From an uncultured Lachnospiraceae bacterium (GTDB lineage Bacteria > Bacillota > Clostridia > Lachnospirales > Lachnospiraceae), in the NCBI GenBank assembly GCA_910587085.1, contig CAJUMC010000006.1, positions 11,411-75,410 on the forward strand: DNA of 64,000 nt, in the 5' to 3' direction. The stretch's first letter is position 1, and every line of letters begins with the position of its first letter. The position numbers and the translations under genes were made by a program. The notes below the pieces were generated by a model, which saw nothing but the letters and a program-made list of their open reading frames with translations, was not told the origin of the DNA and did no database searches. Below, piece after piece: positions 1-8,592 of the stretch.

Positions 1-548
1 GCGGCAAACGCCGGCGCCTGCCCTGGGCCGATGTGGTTGAATGCCCTTACCATTAAAATATCCATTCCGTAAGCGCCTGCGTAGATCGTTCCCAGCATGT
101 TCTGGCAGGCCTTCGCTGCCGCGTAGATATTTACTGGATGAAGGATCCTCTCCTCGGAGACCGGGTTCTCTGCTTCCCTGACTGCTCCGTATTCCTCGCT
201 GGAGCCGATCAGCAGAACCCGCGTCTTTGCGCCGGCCTGCCGGACTGCCTCCAGCACATTGACGCAGCCTTTTATATTTACATCCACCGTAAGCTGCGGG
301 CGCTTCCAGGAAAGCGCCACGGAGCTCTGCGCGGCCAGATGGAAAACACAGTCCGGCATAAGCTTATCCATTAAAGCCTTTACGGAATCCTTGTCCAGGA
401 TATCCAGATCATACAGCTCTGCCCCCAAAAGACTGCAGTCTTCCTGCGGCAGCTTTGTCGCAGAGACCGACCAGCCGCTTTCCTTCTGCAGGTGCTCTGT
501 CAGGTAACTGCCGACAAATCCTGCTGCTCCTATAATCAATGCTCTCAT
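1..548 (-). CDS. rmd: Rmd-like GDP-6-deoxy-4-keto-mannose reductase (partial)
   Basis: NAD(P)-dependent short-chain sugar-nucleotide reductase whose 3' part lies beyond the left edge. It starts at ATG 546-548 with MRALIIGAAGFVGSYL, which holds the Rossmann GxxGxxG motif. It continues with HLAAQSSVALSW, LIGSSEEYG and a YAAAK version of the catalytic YxxxK. The QSSVALSWK..QLTVDVN and SSEEYG blocks are typical of the Rmd branch, which reduces the Gmd product to GDP-D-rhamnose, more than of GDP-fucose synthase. The enzyme is cytosolic. It follows gmd by 35 bp in the same direction, so the two steps are probably co-transcribed. The exact product sugar is inferred, because the C-terminal substrate-binding part is missing. 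Confidence 0.8.
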   Translation of the reverse strand, partial: MRALIIGAAGFVGSYLTEHLQKESGWSVSATKLPQEDCSLLGAELYDLDILDKDSVKALMDKLMPDCVFHLAAQSSVALSWKRPQLTVDVNIKGCVNVLEAVRQAGAKTRVLLIGSSEEYGAVREAENPVSEERILHPVNIYAAAKACQNMLGTIYAGAYGMDILMVRAFNHIGPGQAPAFA

Positions 549-583
549 TTTTTCCGCCTGCTTTCCCGCACGGAATCCGGCCG

Positions 584-1636
584 CTACGCCGTCCGGATTT
601 CCTTTTCCACCAGCTCCAGATCATGTTTCACCATCCGCTCTACCAGCTCCGCAAACGAAACCTCCCTGCGCCAGCCGAGCTGCCTTTCCGCCCTGCCCGG
701 ATTGCCGATCAGCAGGTCAACCTCGGCCGGACGGTAAAATGCCGGATTGATCCGCACAATGGTTTTTCCCGTCTGCGCATCAATTCCCTTTTCGTCCGCT
801 CCGGTTCCTTCCCACCGGATCTCCATCCCGGCCTGAGCAAACGCGAGCCCGACAAATTCCCGCACTGTGTGCGTTTCGTGCGATGCAATCACATAGTCCT
901 CCGGCGCTTCCTGCTGCAGCATCAGCCACATCGCACGCACATAGTCCGCAGAATGTCCCCAGTCCCGCATGGCGTCCATATTTCCAAGCTCCAGACAGTC
1001 CTGCACGCCGCACTTGATTCTGGCGGCGGCATCGGATATTTTCCTTGTCACAAACTCATGTCCTCTTCGCTCGCTCTCGTGGTTGAACAGAATCCCGGAG
1101 CAGGCAAACATGCCGTAGCTCTCCCGGTAATTTCTTGTGATCCAGTGGGCGTAAAGCTTTGCGACGCCGTAAGGGCTGCGGGGATGGAAAAAGCTCTCCT
1201 CAGTATAGCCGTCAAAACCCTCCCCCTGATCCTCCCGGCAGCCGCCGAACATCTCGGAGGTGCTCGCCTGATAATATCTTGCATCCGGCTTTACCGTCCG
1301 GATCGCCTCCAGGATATTGGCCGCCGAAATTCCCGTGATATTGGCGCTGGCGACCGGCTCCCGGAACGACTGCGCCACAAAGGACTGCGCCGCCAGATGG
1401 TAAACCTCATCCGGCTGTGATTCCTTCACCGCATAAACCATCGCGGACATATCGGTGATATCGCCGAAAATAAAATGTACTTTCTCCTTTGCCAAAAGCC
1501 CTTCCATATTTCCGAAGTCCAGCCTGGATTTGCGCCGGATCAGCCCGTAAACCTCATATCCCTTCTCGATCAGCAGCTCCGCAAGATAGGAGCCGTCCTG
1601 TCCGGTTACTCCGGTAATCAAAGCACGCTTTCCCAT
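584..1636 (-). CDS. gmd: GDP-mannose 4,6-dehydratase
   Basis: Converts GDP-D-mannose to GDP-4-keto-6-deoxy-D-mannose in the cytosol. The 350-residue protein has normal family length. It opens with ALITGVTGQDGSYLAELL (GxxGxxG), followed by RRKSRLDFGN, the YQASTSEMFG catalytic Ser/Glu segment, SPYGVAKLYAHW with the YxxxK pair, and GILFNHESERRG. It lies between manC (upstream, 21 bp away) and the Rmd-like reductase (downstream), so the three genes form a GDP-mannose to GDP-6-deoxyhexose module. This module presumably supplies the neighbouring glycosyltransferases. Confidence 0.95.
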   Translation of the reverse strand: MGKRALITGVTGQDGSYLAELLIEKGYEVYGLIRRKSRLDFGNMEGLLAKEKVHFIFGDITDMSAMVYAVKESQPDEVYHLAAQSFVAQSFREPVASANITGISAANILEAIRTVKPDARYYQASTSEMFGGCREDQGEGFDGYTEESFFHPRSPYGVAKLYAHWITRNYRESYGMFACSGILFNHESERRGHEFVTRKISDAAARIKCGVQDCLELGNMDAMRDWGHSADYVRAMWLMLQQEAPEDYVIASHETHTVREFVGLAFAQAGMEIRWEGTGADEKGIDAQTGKTIVRINPAFYRPAEVDLLIGNPGRAERQLGWRREVSFAELVERMVKHDLELVEKEIRTA

Positions 1637-1657
1637 ATATTTTCCCTTTCTGTTGCC

Positions 1658-2728
1658 TCAGATATATTCTTCCCGGTTGCATATCTTCAGGTTTTCCAGC
1701 ACCTTTTTGATATCGCCGGACGAGCTTTTTTCGCAGATCAGCATGGCGTCGTCGGAATCCACCACAATCAGATCCTCCAGGCCGACGGCCGCGATCAGCT
1801 TCCTGGTGCCTTCAATAATGCAGTTTCTGGAATTGATGGTAATAACATTTCCATTTACCACATTTCCAGCTTCATTTGTTCTTCGAATACGTTCAATTGC
1901 AAGCCAGGAGCCTACATCATCCCAGCCGAAGGTTCCGGGAACCGTATAGATATTTTCCGCCTTCTCCATTACTCCGTAATCGATGGATACAGAGGAAAAC
2001 GCCTGAAATTCACGCTCCAGCACCAACTCCTGCGCTTCCGTCCCGATCGCGTCCCGGATTCTTAAGAGCCCCTGCCAGGTATCCTTCATAAACAGCTCCA
2101 TATCCTTCAAAATGGAAGACACTTTCCACACGAACATTCCGCTGTTCCAGAGGTACTCCTCCGTTTCCAGATATTCCTTCGCAACCGCGAGATCCGGCTT
2201 TTCCACAAAACGCTCCACGGAAAAGGCCTGTCCCCTTCTTTCCTCCGGATTAAACTTGATATAGCCGTAGCCGGTCTCCGGATAGCTCGGTGTGATTCCG
2301 ATGGTGATCAGATTTGTATTTTCCTCCGCCAGCCGGCATGCCTCGCTCAATACGGTCAGAAACATGCTGTTGTATTTGATCAGATGATCGGACGGCAGCA
2401 CCATCATCAGCGCATCCCCGTACCTGCGCTCGATATGTACGGCGCCCAGCCCGATACACGGCGCTGTATTCCGCCCCGCCGGCTCGCACAGAATATTTTC
2501 ATCGGGGATGCCGGGAAGCTGCTCCTTCACCAGACTTTTATAGTCGCGGTTCGTCACGATAAAAACATCCTCGATCGCAGTGAGCGGCAGGATCCGATCC
2601 ACGGTAAGCTGGAGCATGCTCCGCCCGTCATTCGTGAGGGATAAAAACTGCTTGGGAAAATTTTTTCTGCTGCGCGGCCAGAAGCGCTCCCCCCTTCCGC
2701 CCGCCATAATCAATGCTGTTATTTTCAT
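1658..2728 (-). CDS. manC: Mannose-1-phosphate guanylyltransferase
   Basis: Makes GDP-mannose from mannose 1-phosphate and GTP. The start is set at ATG 2726-2728, eight or so bases after an AAAGGCGGAG ribosome site; the product is 356 residues. The signature ALIMAGGRGERFWP is followed by PKQFL, FIVTNRDY, EPAGRNTAPCIGL, VLPSDHLI and FVEKPD. This is the short single-domain form, lacking the phosphomannose isomerase domain of AlgA/ManC fusions. The reading frame stays open a further 63 codons upstream, but that stretch encodes a piece of a different protein (a glycosyltransferase remnant) and is excluded. It heads a manC-gmd-rmd run. Confidence 0.93.
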   Translation of the reverse strand: MKITALIMAGGRGERFWPRSRKNFPKQFLSLTNDGRSMLQLTVDRILPLTAIEDVFIVTNRDYKSLVKEQLPGIPDENILCEPAGRNTAPCIGLGAVHIERRYGDALMMVLPSDHLIKYNSMFLTVLSEACRLAEENTNLITIGITPSYPETGYGYIKFNPEERRGQAFSVERFVEKPDLAVAKEYLETEEYLWNSGMFVWKVSSILKDMELFMKDTWQGLLRIRDAIGTEAQELVLEREFQAFSSVSIDYGVMEKAENIYTVPGTFGWDDVGSWLAIERIRRTNEAGNVVNGNVITINSRNCIIEGTRKLIAAVGLEDLIVVDSDDAMLICEKSSSGDIKKVLENLKICNREEYI

Positions 2729-2742
2729 TTGCTCCGCCTTTC

Positions 2743-2887
2743 TCCGCTGGTAGGCACCCGCGGTTTCCTCTATTTCCGCAAACCGGTATCCGACCATGCA
2801 GGCGATGTCCGGGTTCATAAATTCCGTATTGGACGACCAGTTCGTCGCAATCACCGGCGTGCCGAAAATTTTGTCTGAGGTACATAT
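2743..2887 (-). pseudogene. Remnant of a GT4-family glycosyltransferase
   Basis: The open frame directly upstream of manC encodes FGTPVIATNWSSNTEFMN and then ACMVGYRFAEIEETAGAY. This is the donor-site region of retaining GT4 glycosyltransferases (typically G.PVIAT.WSGN..FM, then a YxLV..I-like block). No N-terminal half precedes it and the frame runs straight into manC, so only about 48 codons survive. It is probably what is left after a deletion or gene exchange in the cluster. Confidence 0.6.
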
Positions 2888-3034
2888 CCTTTCGGAAGAC
2901 TGTCTCTTCCGGATCAATTATCCTGTTCGTACAGCCAGCTGCTGAATTTTTTCAGACTCATCCCATCCGTTGGATTTTGAAATTCATACTCCTCTTGTCC
3001 AATTTTCTACAGCATTTCATATATGTCTTTTCCG

Positions 3035-3908
3035 TCATGTACGGATAATTGTTGCAGACAAATCTGCCCCCCCCCCGAGATCAATGATCTCAGCACAATG
3101 ATTTACTCTTTTTTCTTCCGGCGGAAGACTCATAAAATCTCCATAGCACCTGTGCAGATACGCCTCCCAATTATTTGGTACGGAAACACGGAAATCTTCA
3201 AACTTCATTTTCCCATACGGAACAGAATCGCTCTCTTTGAAAGAGTGATTGTATATATCAACTACTTGAAAACTTGTGATATACTGCGTTGTTTTATTAT
3301 TTTCCTGCTGGCTGATTTTCTCAAAACGCCGATAAAGTCTGCGTTCACTTCCCGGTATTCTGCTCAGCAAAAAATGCAGCGATTTGCATATTCCCTGCGC
3401 TATCAACTTCTTTGCTCCATGATACGGAATTTCCGGCTTTGATGAACCGCATAAAAAGAGCAGCTGCGACAGTATCCTGGCTTCCTTCATCTGTAACCAT
3501 GCCTTAACTTTTTTATCACTCAGGTTGTCCCAGACAAAAATATCAATATATATTCCCAGCCAGCACTTCATCTCCACTGAAAATTGAGGTACAAACTTTG
3601 TCCCCTTCTTCATCAGCTTAATCACTGCACTATCCTTCGTGAGTTGCCGGAGTTGCCAGAACATAATCCGCTCCGAGTTCCTGTGGCATGATTTGTTTAA
3701 ATCGTTCATAATTTTCCCGTGTCATCCCAACATCCAAATCATCATCCCAGGGGATAAAGCCTTGATGTCTGACAGCTCCAAGAAGCGTTCCTCCGTCCAG
3801 AAAATAGTGAATTCCGTATTTCTCACAAACCCTGTCAAAATCCTTTAAAATACCAGCTTCTGCTTTTTGTACACTTTTCAATGTTTCTGGATCATACATT
3901 CTGAACAT
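3035..3908 (-). pseudogene. LicD-family phosphotransferase, frameshifted
   Basis: LicD proteins attach phosphocholine or related phospho-substituents to surface glycans. The 5' part (3908 down to about 3640) carries the canonical GTLLGAVRHQGFIPWDDDLD motif and runs to YVLATPATHEG, then hits a stop. The next frame continues the family pattern at once with DSAVIKLMKKGTKFV, GIYIDIFVWD and YGDFMSLPPEEKR. One base too many near 3640-3645 splits the gene. The site is not a homopolymer, so it may be a real mutation or a base-calling error. A run of ten G near the 3' end (3067-3076) encodes the LGGGAD tail. If intact, the protein would be about 285 residues. Confidence 0.75.
3067..3076. repeat. Homopolymer C10 (G10 in licD coding strand)
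   Basis: Ten consecutive C on the + strand, encoding three glycines in the last 20 codons of the licD reading frame. A length change would swap the short C-terminal tail: G9 gives a tail of similar length, and G11 extends it by about 30 codons. It would not remove the LicD core. Confidence 0.9.
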
Positions 3909-3924
3909 AGCATTTTCCCCTTCT

Positions 3925-5190
3925 TTATCTTTTTGAAGATTGCGGCAAACGAAAAGCAGCTTTTTTATGCCCTGCCATAGTAATCATAGAAAGCACCAAG
4001 AGTACAACTGTAAGGACAGCTGCCGTTAGCACGGAAGAAAGCGCGGCGCCGGACAACCCCTGATTTCTCACAAGATATGGAGCCAGAAAAGACATACAAG
4101 CCAGAGCCAGTATATATGCAGACATAATCTTCTTTTGCTTTCTCATAACGGCCAGTACATAATAAAAATAATTATTATATGCATTAAACATTCCGTATAA
4201 TAATATAATAATAAAGGTATTTTTGTATATTTTCAAATCAATTCCGTACATTATTGAAAATACAGGAAGTCCAATCCATACCCCGAGCCAGATACACAAT
4301 ATGGCAATCGCCAGAATAAAAAGGGATGATTTCTGCATATATCGCTTGACCGCGGCAACATCATGCGAATCCCATTTTGCTTTCATATCAACAAGCACCG
4401 GACGAAACAGAAACAGACTGAATAAATGCATAACGAAGGATGGCATGTACAATATCCCATATACATTCTGTTCCACATCTGTACAATAGGCTTCAATGGC
4501 ATATCGCGGAGCATTATTTATGTACATCATAATAAACGCAGAGATAAACAAAGGTACCGCAGCCCAGAAAAGAGTTTTAATTTTTTTAAAGCTCAGCCAT
4601 ATTTCCGTATCTCTGAAGCAACCGGCTAACGGAAGATCATAGAGAAAAAGCAGGAAAAAAGATGCTGTTGTCATACATATCCCTGCAATACTCAAATCCC
4701 GGCAAATCAGCAGGGCAGAAACAAAAACGATTGTGGAAACCATCATTCTCAGCGCAGAAGCCTTGCCGCATAAATCTATCCTGTCCTGCTGCTGAAACAT
4801 GCCGGAAAAAACATCTGCCAGCGCCTCGACTGCCTTATAAGCTCCGAAAACCATAACAGCTTTTCCTTTCGGACTGCCGAAATTGAAACTGCCGGCATAA
4901 ACAGCACAAATCATAAGCATCAGTACAATCGTAATGACCCGTAAGGTAAAGTAAGTCTGAAATCGAAATTCCGATTTTATGTCCGTTGACTGCAGCGCTC
5001 TGACCTCAAAACCGCCAATCACCATCATAAGCTGCGCATTGGCATAGGCCAGCGAAAAAAATCCTCCCTCTTCCTCTCCAAGAATCCGGTTTACCGCCAA
5101 AAGCAATATCACAGAAAGCGTTGCACTGCAAACGCTTCCAGCCATGTTCCAGAAATATTTTTGTTTCCCGTCTGCCTCGCCTATCTTCAT
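3925..5190 (-). CDS. Wzx-like polysaccharide flippase
   Basis: Multi-spanning membrane protein of 421 residues resembling the MATE/PST superfamily flippases that move undecaprenyl-linked oligosaccharides across the membrane. The start is placed at ATG 5188-5190, just after an AGAGGAG site and 2 bp past the upstream stop. The N-terminus (KYFWNMAGSVCSATLSVILL, then EEGGFFSLAYANAQ) matches the first two helices of the family. About 12 hydrophobic segments follow, including a late one (YGMFNAYNNYFYYVLAV). Its neighbours are a GT4 glycosyltransferase upstream and licD downstream. No Wzy-type polymerase was recognised, and the same cluster also encodes an ABC exporter, so the division of labour is unclear. 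Confidence 0.8.
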   Translation of the reverse strand: MKIGEADGKQKYFWNMAGSVCSATLSVILLLAVNRILGEEEGGFFSLAYANAQLMMVIGGFEVRALQSTDIKSEFRFQTYFTLRVITIVLMLMICAVYAGSFNFGSPKGKAVMVFGAYKAVEALADVFSGMFQQQDRIDLCGKASALRMMVSTIVFVSALLICRDLSIAGICMTTASFFLLFLYDLPLAGCFRDTEIWLSFKKIKTLFWAAVPLFISAFIMMYINNAPRYAIEAYCTDVEQNVYGILYMPSFVMHLFSLFLFRPVLVDMKAKWDSHDVAAVKRYMQKSSLFILAIAILCIWLGVWIGLPVFSIMYGIDLKIYKNTFIIILLYGMFNAYNNYFYYVLAVMRKQKKIMSAYILALACMSFLAPYLVRNQGLSGAALSSVLTAAVLTVVLLVLSMITMAGHKKAAFRLPQSSKR

Positions 5191-5191
5191 T

Positions 5192-6247
5192 TTACTCCTC
5201 TGCAATCATTTTCATTATTTTGTGCAGTCTTTCAGCAGATTTTTCCCAACTGTAACGGTTGAGTATATCTTCTTTAAACTGCACATTGTTTTTCTGCAAA
5301 GCAAGCAATTCACTCAGTTCCACATCTGTATTATACGGATCAATATAACAGACGGAATGCCCATATATTTCCGGAAGGCAGGATGCATTGGACACAATCA
5401 CACGCGCGCCGGCCGCCATAGCCTCCAGCGGCGGGAGTCCAAAGCCTTCGTACAAGGATGGGAATATGAAAGCTTTACAGTCACTGTATAAAGCCATCAT
5501 CTGTTCATCACTCACATAGCCCAGATACTTTACATTTTCAGGAATATCTAATTTATCCCGCGGAGCTTTCCCGGAGCAGACAAAGATTTCGTTTCTATGC
5601 TTTTTGGCATATTGAAAAATCCACTTTATATTTTTTCTCTCCGTTATGCTTCCCAGAGTAAAATAGTATTCGCCCGCGGGGATTTTGTCGGTTCTCTCAA
5701 AAACAGAGCAATCCGGTTGTATTCTTAAAATATGCTGCCACCCCCCCCCGATTACATCAATTCTGTTCTTACTTATATTATATTCTTGGATTATTTCTTT
5801 TTTCGATGTTTCGGAATCAGTAATTACATATTTTGCTCTTCGAGTGATGCTTCGATATAGCATTAATACAAACATTCTTGTCAGCTTTTCTCCGGCGGTA
5901 CGATATATTTCCGGATAAAGCTTATAGTATATGTCATGCAGATATGCAATCCCAGGTTTCAGAATCGGCACTTCATTACAAAAAGTCAGGGCTGTCATAC
6001 GGTTTTTAATAATATAAAGAGCAAACCACCACTGTATCCAAAAATGCCGGTTTCCGTTGTCGCTGTGAATTGCAACCACTTCTATATTTTCATATTCAGG
6101 CCTTTCCTTGACGTTCTTTGGGATTACCAGAACCACGCTGCCCTTTGCAACGAGCTTATCCAGTTCGCTTACAGTCTCATAAGCAACCCTCTGTATTCCT
6201 GTAATTTTTTTACCCAGAAAATCTCCGCAAATTGCTATCTTTTTCAT
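5192..6247 (-). CDS. GT4-family glycosyltransferase (phase-variable candidate)
   Basis: Retaining GT-B glycosyltransferase of 351 residues. It contains YFTLGSITERKNI (start of the C-terminal Rossmann half), a KYLGYVSDEQM segment, and the donor-binding FIFPSLYEGFGLPPLEAMAAG. The ATG at 6245-6247 starts MKKIAICGDF; GAGAGGAG lies 12 bases upstream, a little far. The protein is cytosolic or membrane-associated and adds one sugar to the repeat unit. A G9 tract at 5741-5749 encodes VIGGGWQ around residue 167. By hand translation, G8 stops within a few codons and G10 within about 20, so slippage would switch the enzyme off. The acceptor and donor sugars cannot be told from sequence. Confidence 0.85.
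   Translation of the reverse strand: MKKIAICGDFLGKKITGIQRVAYETVSELDKLVAKGSVVLVIPKNVKERPEYENIEVVAIHSDNGNRHFWIQWWFALYIIKNRMTALTFCNEVPILKPGIAYLHDIYYKLYPEIYRTAGEKLTRMFVLMLYRSITRRAKYVITDSETSKKEIIQEYNISKNRIDVIGGGWQHILRIQPDCSVFERTDKIPAGEYYFTLGSITERKNIKWIFQYAKKHRNEIFVCSGKAPRDKLDIPENVKYLGYVSDEQMMALYSDCKAFIFPSLYEGFGLPPLEAMAAGARVIVSNASCLPEIYGHSVCYIDPYNTDVELSELLALQKNNVQFKEDILNRYSWEKSAERLHKIMKMIAEE
5741..5749. repeat. Homopolymer C9 (G9 in GT4 coding strand)
   Basis: Nine C on the + strand near the middle of the GT4 gene. The present length keeps the gene in frame (residue about 167 of 351). One base less or more gives early termination. Confidence 0.9.
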
Positions 6248-6346
6248 GAAAAATGTTTTCTCCTCTCTCTTTCGAGTATACAGAACATATCCTTTCCCAT
6301 GGGTGTATTTCAGCCGTTCTGCAGGACGATTTTCTGCAGTCTGCAA

Positions 6347-7327
6347 TTAATAAACTCCTAGGTTAATAATTTTGCAATGGGTGTATTTCCCTCCGTTCCA
6401 TACCAGTGCGGCAGCACTTCCTCCTGCCATGGCACCCAAAAAGGAATCGCAGGATGCCAGGAGCACAATGCCTGCCAGATATTCCATCCCGCTGATATAA
6501 CGGCTGCCAAACTGCTTCGTCTTGAAATCCTCAATCAGCAGCCCGCTGTCCACGGTATAATTATCTACCAGATTCTGATGCGAAGAAATCACCTTTCCGG
6601 GAAATCTTCTGTTAAACCGCTGCAGCGCTTCCTTTTCTTCCGTGAGCAGAAATATTTTTTCACAATTCCATTTTGTCAGACATTCCTCAGCCTGATCCAT
6701 CAGATCATTCAGCTCCGGCTGAACGGGGTGACCGCATGGTTTCAACTGGACATAATCGGAACCGCGGCAGAATACGCCGAGTGCCTTTTCTTTTTTCAGC
6801 TTCAGATTTTCCTCCGCCTGCCGGATATAACAGTTCATGTTTTCATTAAGACAAATACCCCCCCCCACTTCACAATATTGTTTTAACAAATCAGTATTTC
6901 CCTTGGCAAATTCCACCATCACACTCTCCCGGCTTCGAGGTGCCGTCCGCGCAAGAATATAATTTCCGGCAAGCGCTTTCTTCAGCGGGATGCCTCCCGG
7001 CTGTTTAAAGTACCACTCCCATATATTCCTGTTTCCGGAAACAGCTTCCCCGGAATAAACTGTTTTATAATGTTCAAAATCAACTGCCGGGATATATCCT
7101 TTCGAACGGGCATACTGGATATGTCCCAGAACATACAGGTACAGTCCCCCCAGCCCGTTTGGCGAATACGGCGGCCGGATAATATAGCAGGTCTCTCCAT
7201 TCTTTGAAATAATATGCTTTTTTTCTATATATTGTCCCGTGAAAACAATATAAATGAAATCTGCTATTTTTCTGATATGCCGGTTGCTTCGAATGGCTCT
7301 TTTCAGTCGAATCCAGTTTATTTTCAT
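6347..7327 (-). CDS. Putative fucosyltransferase-like glycosyltransferase
   Basis: A 326-residue protein, not confidently assigned. LGVFCRGSDYVQLKPCGHP resembles the GDP-binding arginine region (V..R.tDy...ghp) of fucosyltransferase-like folds. Later, KIFLLTEEKEALQRF and GMEYLAGIVLLASCDSFLGA fit the nucleotide-binding half of such enzymes. A GDP-deoxysugar donor would suit the upstream Gmd/Rmd supply, but this is inference. The start ATG overlaps the acyltransferase stop by 4 bp, indicating translational coupling. A G9 tract (6858-6866) encodes VGGGIC at about residue 154; G8 or G10 would truncate the protein. Confidence 0.55.
   Translation of the reverse strand: MKINWIRLKRAIRSNRHIRKIADFIYIVFTGQYIEKKHIISKNGETCYIIRPPYSPNGLGGLYLYVLGHIQYARSKGYIPAVDFEHYKTVYSGEAVSGNRNIWEWYFKQPGGIPLKKALAGNYILARTAPRSRESVMVEFAKGNTDLLKQYCEVGGGICLNENMNCYIRQAEENLKLKKEKALGVFCRGSDYVQLKPCGHPVQPELNDLMDQAEECLTKWNCEKIFLLTEEKEALQRFNRRFPGKVISSHQNLVDNYTVDSGLLIEDFKTKQFGSRYISGMEYLAGIVLLASCDSFLGAMAGGSAAALVWNGGKYTHCKIINLGVY
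6858..6866. repeat. Homopolymer C9 (G9 in coding strand)
   Basis: Nine C on the + strand within the fucosyltransferase-like gene. G10 gives a stop four codons downstream of the tract; G8 stops about nine codons downstream. The present length is in frame. Confidence 0.9.
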
Positions 7328-8568
7328 CCTCCGGTTCCTTTCTCCTTTTCTTTTATTCCCATATTCTGATTGAACGGTTCTTCTTCTCTTTCGGAATATA
7401 CAATTACATCCCTTCCCCGCCTGCTCCTGTCAGCCGATGCTGCCGCCGCAGGTTGTTTCCTAAAAATGTTTTGTACGATAATTTTCGTGTATTTCACAAA
7501 CAACTGGTTGGCCATGCAAAGAAAAACTGTCAGAACAGCCGTGAAGGATACACAGAGCCAGTATCCATCCCCTTTAAAAAACGCCATGATAACACACACT
7601 GCAGCATAATGATTTAAAAATACCGCCTGCGATATTCCTCCCGCATATCGCATCCAGGAAAAACGGAACAAATCAGCCGCATAGCTTTTCCTGCTGAAAG
7701 CAACTGCAACAATAGCAGGGATAAGCAGCATTACCGGAAACAGGGTATCCTTTGTACTTTTTCGAAAAATCCATGTATAAAAAAATACCACATTCAGCAA
7801 AATCTCTGCTATTGTTACTGCCAGCTTTGTCCTTTTGCTATCCGGCATACTGCACAGCTTTTCATACAGGATCCAGCCCACAACACCGAAAAATATCCCG
7901 CATGCACTTCTTAATATTCCTGCACTGCATATCCCCAGCCATGCAGTATGCGAAACAAATACTTCCCCCTCGCTCTGGTGAAACAGACAGCCGAACAGGA
8001 GCATGGCCGCGACAGGTGATAATATGTAAACAAAAAAATCTCTGTTCTTTATCAGCAAATAGCTTGATGGTATCATAACCAGAAACATGGCGGAAACATA
8101 CCACATCGGCGCATTGTAGGGATAGAGCATAACTCCCGCTTCTCCCATTCCCAGCAGCTCAGGAATGGCTCTTATTGTCAGATCAAAAGGCTGCATAGAA
8201 AATACCTGTTGATCCTCTATGCCGACATTTTTTGCAGATAAATAAATATATGCATATTGCATGAACAGCATCATCATAAGTGCCGTCATATATGAAGGAG
8301 CAATGCGCCGGAGCTTACCAATGGCAAACCTAAGTGCCCTTTTACCCTCATTTCTACCCCCCCCCCCAGATTTTACATTTTTTACCATTAAAAAGCCGGA
8401 TATTACAAAGAAAATATGTACGCTTATCCATCCTAAATGATCAAAATAAGCATGGACAGAAGTTCCTTTTTCAACCTCCTTAAAACCAAGGGTATGACTG
8501 AAAAAAACACATATTGCACATGCAAACTTCAAAACATCAATCTGATAATTACGCTGTTTCGATTTCAT
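7324..8568 (-). CDS. Acyltransferase-3 family membrane O-acyltransferase (phase-variable candidate)
   Basis: Integral membrane acyltransferase (OafA/OatA-type acyltransferase 3 domain) of 414 residues that would O-acylate the surface glycan. The N-terminus IDVLKFACAICVFFSHTLGF provides the early catalytic His. HLGWISVHIFFVISGFLM is the second family motif, and about ten hydrophobic helices follow. The C-terminal 40 residues are polar and probably cytoplasmic. A G11 tract (8357-8367) encodes SGGGGR at about residue 68, in the first cytoplasmic loop. G12 places TAG immediately after the tract and G10 gives a stop within about ten codons, so this is an efficient on/off switch. It overlaps the downstream gene by 4 bp. 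Confidence 0.9.
   Translation of the reverse strand: MKSKQRNYQIDVLKFACAICVFFSHTLGFKEVEKGTSVHAYFDHLGWISVHIFFVISGFLMVKNVKSGGGGRNEGKRALRFAIGKLRRIAPSYMTALMMMLFMQYAYIYLSAKNVGIEDQQVFSMQPFDLTIRAIPELLGMGEAGVMLYPYNAPMWYVSAMFLVMIPSSYLLIKNRDFFVYILSPVAAMLLFGCLFHQSEGEVFVSHTAWLGICSAGILRSACGIFFGVVGWILYEKLCSMPDSKRTKLAVTIAEILLNVVFFYTWIFRKSTKDTLFPVMLLIPAIVAVAFSRKSYAADLFRFSWMRYAGGISQAVFLNHYAAVCVIMAFFKGDGYWLCVSFTAVLTVFLCMANQLFVKYTKIIVQNIFRKQPAAAASADRSRRGRDVIVYSEREEEPFNQNMGIKEKEKGTGG
8357..8367. repeat. Homopolymer C11 (G11 in acyltransferase coding strand)
   Basis: Eleven C on the + strand. The current length reads through; adding one G creates TAG directly behind the tract. Confidence 0.92.
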
Positions 8569-8592
8569 TTTTCTCTTTCCTGCACTTTACCA

